Shown here in pieces: positions 34,423 to 42,873 of a DNA stretch of 64,000 nucleotides. The notes under the pieces were generated by a model, which made no database searches, was not told where the DNA came from, and saw only the letters and a program-made list of their open reading frames with translations. Made by a program: the position numbers and the translations under genes. The stretch comes from Lachnospiraceae bacterium. GTDB taxonomy: Bacteria > Bacillota > Clostridia > Lachnospirales > Lachnospiraceae. The DNA lies in NCBI GenBank assembly GCA_910574715.1, contig CAJTCH010000018.1:21019-85018 (forward strand), given 5' to 3'. Each line of letters opens with the position of its first letter. Positions within the stretch are counted from its first letter, which is position 1.

Positions 34423-35862
34423 CTAAACCGATCCATGCTTTTTCATCGGACGGTCTTCTCTTTTTGTGAATAACATCTCGAATGCGCCGATCACATATTT
34501 TCTCGTCTGATCCGGCTCAATGATGGTATCCACATAGCCTCTTCTTGCAGCAGATAACGGGCTTGACTGCAGTTGTCTGTACTGGGCAGTTTTCTCTCTC
34601 AGTGTATCGGCATCCGCGCCTGCGTACATGATCTTCGCCGCAAGGTCCGCTTCCATCATGCCGATCTCAGCCGTCGGCCATGCATACACCATATCCGCGC
34701 CGACAGACTTGCTGTTCATCATGACATAAGCGCTTCCGAATGCCTTGCCGATCACCACGTTCACCTTCGGAACGGTGGCATTGGCAAATGCGTACGTAAG
34801 CTTTGCCGTCTCTCCTGCAAGATTCTTCTCGTCATACTCACACGCCTTGAACCCGGTTACATTGGTCAGCGTAAGAACCGGGATATTGAAGGCATCGCAG
34901 AAGTTCACGAACCCGGCGGCCTTCTTCGCTCCGTCGGAAGACAGAGAGCCGTCAAACTGTGCCGTAACCTCAGACTTCTCATTATATATCTTGGAACGGT
35001 TCGCAACCGCTCCCACCGTCATACCGTTCAGACGGATGAAGCCGGTCACCATATCCTTCGCATAATCCTTCTTCGTCTCAAAGAATACACCGCTGTCAGA
35101 GATGATAGACAGCGCGATAGCTGTATCTTCCGCCGCATTCTCGATCCCGTCGCACAGACGGTTCAGGCTGTCCGTACACTCGTCATAGGAAGCATTCTCC
35201 TCGTTATTGCCCGGCAGCATGCAGACCAGAGTACGGATATCCGTCAGTATCTCGTCTTCTGTCCCGATCCCGTCTACAAGACCTGCGTTCTCGCTCTGGT
35301 ACTTCGCAGAGGAAGTATCAAGCTTCGTAATATTATTGCCTGGAAGGGCATTGGGTGAATTCACAAATAACTTAGCCTTGGATGCTTCCATAAATGTGAA
35401 ATCCGTCAAAGCAGGCACAACGGAAAGTCCGCCGCCGCATGTCCCAAATATTGCCGTGATCTGAGGGATCACTCCTGAAGCCATCGTCTGCTTCAGATAA
35501 AGATTCCCAAACGCGTTCAGCGCGTCCGTCGCCTCCTGAAGCCTGATCCCGGCACAATCTATAAGTCCGATTACCGGTGCTCCCATCTTCATCGCCATAT
35601 CATAGATATTCGCGATCTTCTTCGCATGCATCTCACCAACTGCTCCATTCAAAACCGATGCATCCTGACTGTACACGTACACCAAATTCCCGTCAATCAC
35701 TCCGTAGCCGGTGATTACACCGTCAGCCGGAGTCTCTTTTTCCTGCATGTTGAAATCTGTGCTCCTGGCAGTTACCGCCCCGCCGATCTCAACAAAGCTT
35801 CCTGCATCAAGTAACGTCGCAATCCTGATACTTGCTGCACTCTCTGTTGCCATGTTGCCCAT
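34423..35862 (-). CDS. Acyl-CoA carboxyltransferase subunit (MmdA/12S-like)
   Basis: The start is at MGNMATESAASI (35862) with GGAGGG 7 bases upstream, giving 479 residues. Two crotonase-like carboxyltransferase halves are visible: ADGVITGYGVIDGNLVYVYS and LIDCAGIRLQEATDALNAFG in the N half, and VLTLTNVTGFKACEYDEKNL plus VIGKAFGSAYVMMNSKSVGA in the C half. The family takes CO2 from malonyl-, methylmalonyl- or glutaconyl-CoA onto biotin. It is somewhat divergent from classical MmdA, so the acyl-CoA specificity is uncertain. It is the first gene of the decarboxylase operon, behind a strong promoter. Confidence 0.9.
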   Translation of the reverse strand: MGNMATESAASIRIATLLDAGSFVEIGGAVTARSTDFNMQEKETPADGVITGYGVIDGNLVYVYSQDASVLNGAVGEMHAKKIANIYDMAMKMGAPVIGLIDCAGIRLQEATDALNAFGNLYLKQTMASGVIPQITAIFGTCGGGLSVVPALTDFTFMEASKAKLFVNSPNALPGNNITKLDTSSAKYQSENAGLVDGIGTEDEILTDIRTLVCMLPGNNEENASYDECTDSLNRLCDGIENAAEDTAIALSIISDSGVFFETKKDYAKDMVTGFIRLNGMTVGAVANRSKIYNEKSEVTAQFDGSLSSDGAKKAAGFVNFCDAFNIPVLTLTNVTGFKACEYDEKNLAGETAKLTYAFANATVPKVNVVIGKAFGSAYVMMNSKSVGADMVYAWPTAEIGMMEADLAAKIMYAGADADTLREKTAQYRQLQSSPLSAARRGYVDTIIEPDQTRKYVIGAFEMLFTKREDRPMKKHGSV

Positions 35863-35915
35863 AGTCAAGCCCTCCATCTTCTTATATATTACAAAACCAA
35901 ATTTTTGCCAATTAT

Positions 35916-35944
35916 ATTATATCCCTTTTGATGTTTTACTGCAA
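35916..35944 (-). promoter_or_regulatory. Sigma-A promoter of the decarboxylase operon
   Basis: Minus strand TTGCAG (35944-35939), 17-base spacer, perfect TATAAT (35921-35916), about 54 bases before the first gene. No competing hairpin or riboswitch is visible in the leader. Confidence 0.85.
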
Positions 35945-36048
35945 TACTTTTTTTCACCTCACGGACTCCCCGAAGCCAGGATAAAACTAGACTGCATTCC
36001 AGTTATATCCAATTTATAAAATTACTTAATATTTTCTTAACATAACAG

Positions 36049-36077
36049 TTGTACTTTGGTCGGTTTTATGATATATT
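36049..36077 (+). promoter_or_regulatory. Promoter of the POT transporter gene, with a conserved spacer motif
   Basis: TTGTAC (36049-36054), 17-base spacer, TATATT (36072-36077). The whole 29-base block is 25/29 identical to the promoter of the Xaa-Pro aminopeptidase operon at 42737-42765, including TTTGG-CGG in the spacer, so a common regulator probably binds. A hairpin (TATTACATAT/ATATGTAATA, 36098-36123) lies in the leader. Confidence 0.7.
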
Positions 36078-36160
36078 TACAATAGCTTTTCACTGAATAT
36101 TACATATTTTTCCATATGTAATACAGGTGGAAAAATACATCTATATGGAGGGTAAAATAT

Positions 36161-37519
36161 ATGGAAACAGCAAAAAAGCGCAGACCATTTGGCTTTTATG
36201 TGTGTGCGATGGGATTTACCTTTGAGCGTCTCGCATTTTACACCGTAAAATACTTACTTGCCATCTGGCTTGCAACGGAAGTTACTTCCGGCGGTCTGGG
36301 ATTATCAGATGCAGAAGGTGCAGCCATGTCCGCTTCTTTCGTGGCATGGACCTACATCACACCGATCTTCGGCGGTTACATTGCCGACTACTGGTTAAGC
36401 CCGAGACTCTGCGTGGCTCTGGGTATGATCCTGATGGGCGCGGGATACTTGTGTACCTGGCAGGCTCACTCTATGGGGATGGTGTGGGCAATGGTTATCC
36501 TGGTATCCGTTGGTACCGGATTGTTCAAGGGGAATCTGTCCGGTGTGAACGGACTGTTATTCCACGACGAAGAAGAACTGAACTCAGCGTTCTCTATTCA
36601 GTATTCTTTTGTTAACATCGGTTCCTTCATCGGTACGACCTTTATTGCCATGCTGGCAACCACAGGTCTATTCGGGATCAAGTGCAGTTTCAACACCGTA
36701 TTTCTGATCTGTGCGATCTTCTTATTCATTGACGCCGCATGGTTCATCCTGAACGGCAAGGCGCTCGGCGATGCCGGCAAGAAGCCTTTCAAGAACGACC
36801 AGCGAGAGTTCGTATCCGCTGAGAAGAAAGCTGCAGCCGAGTCTGCTCCGCTTACCGCAAGCGACAAGAAGAAGATCGTTGCGATCATCCTTGTAACCAT
36901 CTTCTCCGCAATCTTCTGGATGGTATGGTATATGGCATACATGCCGGCTTACTATTACTTCGGATGGGGCGACGGCGCAGATTTCCTGAACCATGCGAAC
37001 TGGTACATTGGAAGCTTCCAGATCCCTACATCCTGGTTCGACTCTGTGAACGCTCTGACCTGTATCATCCTGGGACCTGTTCTTGCCGGTGTATGGGCTA
37101 AGATGGCGTTAAGACCGAAGGGTGACATGAGCATGTTCAAGAAGACGGCTCTTGGTACCATGCTGGTAGGTGTATCTTATCTCGTTATGGTTCTCGCCGA
37201 CATGATCAGAGGCGACGGACAGTGCTCCGTATTCTGGCTTGCACTTGTATGTCTGTTGATGTCTGTAGGTGAGATGGTATTCTCCCCGCTTGGCAACTCC
37301 TTCGTATCTAAGCTGGCTCCAGCTAAGGTTCTGGGTCTGTTATTGGGCTTCTGGCCAATCGCGGTATTCCTGGCACAGCAGATTTACCCGAAGGTATACT
37401 CCTGGCTTGCAACCCTGCCGTTCATCGCATACGGCGTGGTTGGCGCGGTCGTAATCGTATTCGGCCTGATCCTCTGGGCATGCAGCGGCAAGCTGGACGC
37501 TCTGGAGAAAGAAGACTAA
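36161..37519 (+). CDS. POT family proton-coupled peptide transporter (DtpT-like)
   Basis: 452 residues with about twelve to fourteen membrane helices. The POT signature is present in GFTFERLAFYTVKYLLAIWL (ERxxxY-type region near residue 20) and in the loop GGYIADYWLSPRLCVALGMI; a second signature is near FSIQYSFVNIGSFIG. It imports di- and tripeptides with protons. GGAGG precedes the ATG. It is monocistronic with a strong terminator, and shares its promoter sequence with the Xaa-Pro aminopeptidase, matching a peptide-use role. Confidence 0.93.
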   Translation: METAKKRRPFGFYVCAMGFTFERLAFYTVKYLLAIWLATEVTSGGLGLSDAEGAAMSASFVAWTYITPIFGGYIADYWLSPRLCVALGMILMGAGYLCTWQAHSMGMVWAMVILVSVGTGLFKGNLSGVNGLLFHDEEELNSAFSIQYSFVNIGSFIGTTFIAMLATTGLFGIKCSFNTVFLICAIFLFIDAAWFILNGKALGDAGKKPFKNDQREFVSAEKKAAAESAPLTASDKKKIVAIILVTIFSAIFWMVWYMAYMPAYYYFGWGDGADFLNHANWYIGSFQIPTSWFDSVNALTCIILGPVLAGVWAKMALRPKGDMSMFKKTALGTMLVGVSYLVMVLADMIRGDGQCSVFWLALVCLLMSVGEMVFSPLGNSFVSKLAPAKVLGLLLGFWPIAVFLAQQIYPKVYSWLATLPFIAYGVVGAVVIVFGLILWACSGKLDALEKED

Positions 37520-37529
37520 CCAAAATATC

Positions 37530-37565
37530 CGGGCTGTCAGGTATATGATCCTGACAGCCCGTTTG
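37530..37565 (+). terminator. Terminator of the POT transporter gene
   Basis: The 12-bp perfect stem CGGGCTGTCAGG/CCTGACAGCCCG with an eight-base loop is followed by TTTGT on the plus strand, ten bases after the stop. It also separates the convergent ABC transporter genes. Confidence 0.9.
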
Positions 37566-37590
37566 TAATCTTATCTGAATCGTTTCTACT

Positions 37591-38361
37591 CTACTCCTCT
37601 TCCATCTCCTCCATCTCCCGTAAGATCTCCTTATAGAATTCGGACGTATCCTCATCCTTCTTCTCAAGAATCTTCACGATCACGCCGTCATCGATTAAGA
37701 ATATCTTATCGCTGCACCGTGCAATCTTGGGGTCATGGGTCACAAGAATGATATTCTTCCCCATCTCCTTGTTGATATTGTCGAAGGTATCCATAAGCCT
37801 TCTGCTTGACTTCGCATCCAGGTTGCCTGTAGGCTCATCCGCCATGATAATACCCGGATCATTGATCAGCGCCCTGCATATGGCAATTCTCTGCTTCTCT
37901 CCGCCGGACAATTCCCTTGGAGACTTGCCGATCAGCCTCTCCACACCGAATCTTGCCGCCAGGCTCAGCATCTTCTGCTTCATCTCTTCTGCCGGTGCTT
38001 TGTCAAGGATCATGGGAACCATGATATTCTCCCCCACAGACAGACTGTCCATCAGATAGAAATCCTGGAATACAAATCCGATCTCCCGCCTTCGAATATC
38101 CGCAAGCTCATCTTTCCAAAGCTCTGACGCATCCTTCCCCTTGAAATAAAGCTTCCCTTCTGTTAAAGGCTCCATCATTCCCAGGATCTTAAGCAGCGTA
38201 GTCTTGCCGCCTCCCGAGCTTCCCATGACAGCGACATATTCCCCCTCTTCTATAGTAAGGTCAAGGCCTTTCAGCACCTCTATCTTCGCATCAGGATTCT
38301 TCTTCTCCTGATTCCTGTAATAGTTCTTCACGAGTTTCTCTGTTCTTATAATCTCCGCCAT
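37591..38361 (-). CDS. ABC transporter ATP-binding protein (MacB/LolD-type)
   Basis: 256 residues from MAEIIRTEKLVKNY (38361; GGAG about 7 bases upstream). Walker A GSSGGGKTT, Q-loop FVFQDFYLMD, signature LSGGEKQR, Walker B IIMADEPTGNLD and H-loop VTHD are intact. The VxxY-type N-terminus and the TGNLD segment place it in the MacB/LolD/BceA group. It starts a few bases after the permease stop, forming an exporter pair, and ends in a Glu-rich tail (REMEEMEEE). Confidence 0.93.
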   Translation of the reverse strand: MAEIIRTEKLVKNYYRNQEKKNPDAKIEVLKGLDLTIEEGEYVAVMGSSGGGKTTLLKILGMMEPLTEGKLYFKGKDASELWKDELADIRRREIGFVFQDFYLMDSLSVGENIMVPMILDKAPAEEMKQKMLSLAARFGVERLIGKSPRELSGGEKQRIAICRALINDPGIIMADEPTGNLDAKSSRRLMDTFDNINKEMGKNIILVTHDPKIARCSDKIFLIDDGVIVKILEKKDEDTSEFYKEILREMEEMEEE

Positions 38362-38365
38362 CACA

Positions 38366-40885
38366 TTACTCCATCGTATCAAAGATTTTGCCTGTCAGGA
38401 CCTTCTTCAACGCCTGATAAACCGCCCCCTGTGCCAGCCAGTAGATTCCCCATACCGGAAGCACATACCGGATATAGCCAAGGATCTCCGCACCGTTATA
38501 CATCCTGACTCTGAACATGAGCAGTGTAAATACAACCGCCGACAAGCCGCCCACTGTCAGCGGGATCAGGAAAAAGGGCAACATCTCCTGACGAAGCGCT
38601 TTCATAATGGTCTTCTCATGCATCCCCATACAATCAAGGAAACGGTATCTTGCCACGATCTCATCCATCTCAAAACAGAACTTAATAAGTATCAGATAGA
38701 TCCCGCATACGCCTGCCATGATCATCATAAACAGCCATACTACCTGCTTCAGATAACGCTCCGTCGCCGTATCCTGCATCATCACTTTGCTGTTGTAATA
38801 ACGGATTCCCCCATCCTGCTTCGACAGCGCGAAGAGGCTGTCCTCCACATACTCATAATCTCCGCCTGCCGCACAGAACAGATACAACTGCTCCCCCTGA
38901 TAGATCTCCTCAAAGTATTCGTCAGAGAATACCACCAGATTCTGCTCCTTCCCTCCTTTATATATCCCCGTCAATACCGCCCGTTCTTCTCTTACGACCT
39001 TCCTTGGCGTATAGGCCCGGTAACTCCAAAGCTCTGCCCCCGGCCCCGCTGTCTGCAGGTTCAGCGTATCCGCCGCCCCCGACCAGTCCAGAAGATGAGC
39101 TCTCGCCGACACATCTTCCTGATAAATGACCGCGATTTCCTCCCCGGACAAGCCAATCGCTTCCCCCTCATCTCCAGATCTTGCTCTCTTAAGCTCAAGA
39201 TAGGCAGACTCCGGGATACCGATCTGAACCGGCGGTTCTGCCATAACCTGCCTTCCGCCTGCAACAGATTTATAATCCAACGCGAAGATATCCTTCACGG
39301 AGTTGACCAGTGATATGTTCTCCGGCATCAACGAATATACAGTCGTCATCGGATACCATTCTGCCTTAAGTCCTGGCTGCCCGCTTAATTCCTGCAGCTT
39401 TTCATCCGCAGTCTTCCCCGCCGTACAGACAAAGTCATAAGGGAACTGCCCCTCAAGCGCCTGAGCCAACACGTTTCCCCCATAAGCGGAAGACAGCGTA
39501 TACATAACAAGGAATACAGTCACTGTCAGCAGGTAGACCTTCTTCATATTCTGCCCAAATCCGGTGAGAAATGGAAATTTGTCGAATATGTTCTGATAAT
39601 ACCTGCCGTCTTCTCCCTTGATCCTTCTGATCTGCGCCGAGCGCACACACAGAAGCACCAGAATTAGTCCCAGCAGATAGACGGCCTGCGCGTCTTCGCT
39701 CTCTCCTCCGCTTCTTCCCATCATCTGTGCCAGAGACCACGCCATGCATATGACGCCCAGGACACCGCATATCCAGCCTGATACCCCTGGTATATGGTTC
39801 TTCTTCGGCGCGATAAGCCCCGACGCAGACCAGCGCATATGGTCATACACATGGGAATTCACCATCGCCGCAATCAGCGCAGCCGCGGTAAATATCCCGC
39901 AGACCATAAGATATGTCCCAGCCGGCATTCCCTGCACTGACACCGGAAGCTCCCGTGCGATCACCCGCATGATGATCCCAAAGACCAGATTCCCAAGGAT
40001 GATCCCGATAATTCCGGAGCATACCAGACATCCTGCATATTCCATCAGCATCATAGAGCGCAGAGATCTGCTTCGAATCCCAAGCACTGCCAGTATATTT
40101 TCCTCCCGCATCTTACTGCGGATATAATAAGAGAAGGAAAGCCCCATCAGCACCGCATTCAGGAGAAGTCCCATCCATACCGCGTTCAGAAGGACCTTCT
40201 GCGTCCCTCCTCCCGTGACCGCCTCCGCACTGTGGATTCCCAGGAACGCGGACCTGAGCGCAAATACCAGGAACAAAAAAAGCATCAAAAATACACTGCT
40301 CGCGATCAGCATCACATAATTCCGAATATGATACTTTACATTCTTCCATATCATCATGTAATACGAAGAACTGTATCTTCCCGGAAAATACAGTCTCCGC
40401 TTCCGCTCTTCCCTCTCAAGCCTGTCGCGTTCCTCACGCACTCTTGCGTCTTTTCGGATCTCATCACGCTGCTCCACGTACTGCTTCAGCACGAATTCCG
40501 CCAAGCACATTATAGGAAGCAGGTAAGTCCACCCCATAGGAACCAAGGGGAAGAATATGACTGCCGCTGCCGTATACAGGAACTCACACCACTGCACCAT
40601 TCGATAGACAAGCCTTACCTTCTTCCCCGCAAGAGTGCCGATCACATAGATCAGGGCAAGGACGGCGCTAAGAATCGACAGAAAAAACATATAATAGGAC
40701 GCTACCAGCTCCGGATCCCCGCCCGTCATCGCCACGATGCCCCCGTTCTTCCCGGCCTCTGAGATATAGCCGGGCAGATGATAAGTCTGCCCGGCATAAG
40801 CGATCCACGGAAGCCAGATAGCCGCAGCGATAAATATATAAATCAGGACAGATATGATCTGATATATTTTGCCTGATCTCTTCAT
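38366..40885 (-). CDS. FtsX-like ABC transporter permease
   Basis: 839 residues from MKRSGKIYQIISVL (40885; GGAGGAAG upstream). An N-terminal group of about four helices (1-130) precedes a basic linker (REERDRLEREERKRRLYFPG), then the FtsX core with helices near 190-330, an extracytoplasmic domain of about 250 residues, and three C-terminal helices with the FtsX motif region (KTIMKALRQEMLPFFLIPLT). BceB-like permeases move antimicrobial peptides or lipids. The N-terminal four-helix extension is unusual. It is co-transcribed with the ATPase and lies 29 bases after the aminopeptidase gene. Confidence 0.88.
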   Translation of the reverse strand: MKRSGKIYQIISVLIYIFIAAAIWLPWIAYAGQTYHLPGYISEAGKNGGIVAMTGGDPELVASYYMFFLSILSAVLALIYVIGTLAGKKVRLVYRMVQWCEFLYTAAAVIFFPLVPMGWTYLLPIMCLAEFVLKQYVEQRDEIRKDARVREERDRLEREERKRRLYFPGRYSSSYYMMIWKNVKYHIRNYVMLIASSVFLMLFLFLVFALRSAFLGIHSAEAVTGGGTQKVLLNAVWMGLLLNAVLMGLSFSYYIRSKMREENILAVLGIRSRSLRSMMLMEYAGCLVCSGIIGIILGNLVFGIIMRVIARELPVSVQGMPAGTYLMVCGIFTAAALIAAMVNSHVYDHMRWSASGLIAPKKNHIPGVSGWICGVLGVICMAWSLAQMMGRSGGESEDAQAVYLLGLILVLLCVRSAQIRRIKGEDGRYYQNIFDKFPFLTGFGQNMKKVYLLTVTVFLVMYTLSSAYGGNVLAQALEGQFPYDFVCTAGKTADEKLQELSGQPGLKAEWYPMTTVYSLMPENISLVNSVKDIFALDYKSVAGGRQVMAEPPVQIGIPESAYLELKRARSGDEGEAIGLSGEEIAVIYQEDVSARAHLLDWSGAADTLNLQTAGPGAELWSYRAYTPRKVVREERAVLTGIYKGGKEQNLVVFSDEYFEEIYQGEQLYLFCAAGGDYEYVEDSLFALSKQDGGIRYYNSKVMMQDTATERYLKQVVWLFMMIMAGVCGIYLILIKFCFEMDEIVARYRFLDCMGMHEKTIMKALRQEMLPFFLIPLTVGGLSAVVFTLLMFRVRMYNGAEILGYIRYVLPVWGIYWLAQGAVYQALKKVLTGKIFDTME

Positions 40886-40914
40886 AGTCTTCCTCCGCTG
40901 CCTGTACTGCATTG

Positions 40915-42702
40915 CTAAATCGGCCGTGTATACTCCTTAAGCCATTCCCGCTCCTCTTCGGTCAGACGCGGCCCGATCTTCTCATATACCTGTTCATGAT
41001 AATGGTTCAGCCACTTGCGCTCATCCCGGCTCATCTCCTCCGGGTCGATCCCGTCTAAGTCGATCGGCGCAAACGTGATCGTCTCGAAATACATAAACTG
41101 CCCGTACTTATTCTGTACGCCCTTTCTCACCACGAACTCATTCTCAATACGGATACCAAACTGTCCGTCCTCATAGATCCCCGGTTCGTCGGTGATGACC
41201 ATGCCCTCCTCAAGCTTATGATGCTCGTTCTTACTTGGAACCACATACCAGCGGAATCCGGTCGGCGGTTCATGGACATTGGCAAGATACCCTACGCCGT
41301 GCCCGGTACCGCACTGATAATCCATATCCAGATCCCAGATCGGCCCTCTCGCCAGCACATCCAGATTATATCCATAGCATCCATAGAGAAAACGTGCGCG
41401 GGACAGCCGCATCATCGCCCTCACAACAGCAGTAAAATACCTCTTCATCTGTGCCTCCACAGAACCAAGAACGAAAGTTCTGGTGATATCGGTGGAACCT
41501 TCGTAATAACCGCCGCCAGTATCATTCAAGAAGAATGCGCCTGAACTTAACGGCACATCCGTCTCTGCGCTTGGCGAATAGTGCATCATCGCCGCATGGT
41601 CCGCAAATGCACACAGAGGCTCGAAGCTGTCACGGATATATCCTTCCTGTGCAGCGCGTAATTCCGTCAGCTTTGCGGCAGAACTAAGCTCCGTGATCGT
41701 CTCCTTGTCATAGCGTGTCTTGATCCAGTGCATGAACTTGGTGACAGCAACGCCGTCCTTGATGTGGGCTTCCCTGATATTCGCAAGCTCCACCTCATTC
41801 TTCATCGCTTTCATAAGGATGGTTGGATTCGCCGCCTCCACGATCCTGCATGGAATATTCTTATACAGCGCATAGTTCATCTTCATCGGATCGATCAGCA
41901 CCGTCTCGGAACCACTCAGTCCCTTCACGTCATCATAGATTGCATTATAAGGATGGATGGTCACCTGATTCTTAGCCAGCTCTACCTGGATACGGTCGTC
42001 AAGCTTGGAATCATCCACATATAATTCTACTCCGTCCTTCTTCACGATCGCGTAGGACAGAAGCAGCGGGAAGAAATCAATATCGTCCCCCCGGATATTC
42101 AAAAGCCAGCATACATCGTCCAGGGACGCAATGATATGGGCGGTCGCCCCATGCTCCTCCATCACTCCCCGCACACGCTTAAGCTTGGACGCCGTGCTCT
42201 CACCGGAATACTTCTCTTCCAGGAAGAACGCCGGCTTGTCCGAAAGCGGCGGACGGTCTTCCCAGATATCCCCTATCAGGTCGACGGAATAGTGGATCCG
42301 GATCTGTCTCGCCGCCAGCACTTCCTCAAACTCCCGGCCCTCTCCCATGGAAAGTACCCGTCCGTCAAACGCAACCGTTCCGCCTCTAGGAACACGATCA
42401 GTCAGATACTCCGTGATTGACGGCGTATCTCCCACAAACATCTTCATCAGACGGATGCCGCTGCCGGCAAGCTCATTCTCTGCCTGGAAGAAATACCTTC
42501 CATCCGTCCAGAGCCCCCCATCATCTCTGGTTATGACGACCGTCCCGTAAGATCCGCTGAAACCGGAAATATATTTCCTCGCTTTAAAATGTTCCCCTAC
42601 ATATTCACTCTGGTGAAAATCAGCGGTGGGAACTATATACGCGTCGATCCCCTTAGACGCCATGCGAGTACGAAGTTCGGAAATCCTTTCTGCTATGTTC
42701 AT
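40915..42702 (-). CDS. Xaa-Pro aminopeptidase (M24 family, three-domain type)
   Basis: 595 residues. Two N-terminal creatinase-like domains (about 1-310) are followed by the metallopeptidase domain, whose metal ligands are visible in FFLNDTGGGYYEGSTDITRT (two Asp), CGTGHGVGYLANVHEPPTG (His), TDEPGIYEDGQFGIRIENEF (Glu, Glu). It removes N-terminal residues before proline in peptides in the cytoplasm. Its promoter nearly matches that of the POT transporter. It heads an apparent operon with an FtsX permease and its ATPase. Confidence 0.94.
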   Translation of the reverse strand: MNIAERISELRTRMASKGIDAYIVPTADFHQSEYVGEHFKARKYISGFSGSYGTVVITRDDGGLWTDGRYFFQAENELAGSGIRLMKMFVGDTPSITEYLTDRVPRGGTVAFDGRVLSMGEGREFEEVLAARQIRIHYSVDLIGDIWEDRPPLSDKPAFFLEEKYSGESTASKLKRVRGVMEEHGATAHIIASLDDVCWLLNIRGDDIDFFPLLLSYAIVKKDGVELYVDDSKLDDRIQVELAKNQVTIHPYNAIYDDVKGLSGSETVLIDPMKMNYALYKNIPCRIVEAANPTILMKAMKNEVELANIREAHIKDGVAVTKFMHWIKTRYDKETITELSSAAKLTELRAAQEGYIRDSFEPLCAFADHAAMMHYSPSAETDVPLSSGAFFLNDTGGGYYEGSTDITRTFVLGSVEAQMKRYFTAVVRAMMRLSRARFLYGCYGYNLDVLARGPIWDLDMDYQCGTGHGVGYLANVHEPPTGFRWYVVPSKNEHHKLEEGMVITDEPGIYEDGQFGIRIENEFVVRKGVQNKYGQFMYFETITFAPIDLDGIDPEEMSRDERKWLNHYHEQVYEKIGPRLTEEEREWLKEYTRPI

Positions 42703-42736
42703 AAAAATAAACCTCCTAAAATTATACTATATCTAT

Positions 42737-42765
42737 AATGTACCATAAACCCGTCCAAAGTACAA
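42737..42765 (-). promoter_or_regulatory. Promoter of the Xaa-Pro aminopeptidase operon, with the shared spacer motif
   Basis: Minus strand TTGTAC (42765-42760), 17-base spacer TTTGGACGGGTTTATGG, TACATT (42742-42737). It matches the POT promoter at 25 of 29 positions. The spacer identity is much higher than sigma-factor contacts require. Confidence 0.7.
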
Positions 42766-42795
42766 TTTTTTACCGAATTTTTGTCTTGTTTTGTC

Positions 42796-42824
42796 TTGAA
42801 GCCCGCTCAATATTATGCTATGAT
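42796..42824 (+). promoter_or_regulatory. Sigma-A promoter of the MATE gene
   Basis: TTGAAG (42796-42801), 17-base spacer, TATGAT (42819-42824). It lies about 50 bases before the MATE ATG and back to back with the aminopeptidase promoter. Confidence 0.6.
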
Positions 42825-42873
42825 TTGGCAGAAACTTTTCCATCACAGATTACGGAATAACAGAGGTATCGCT

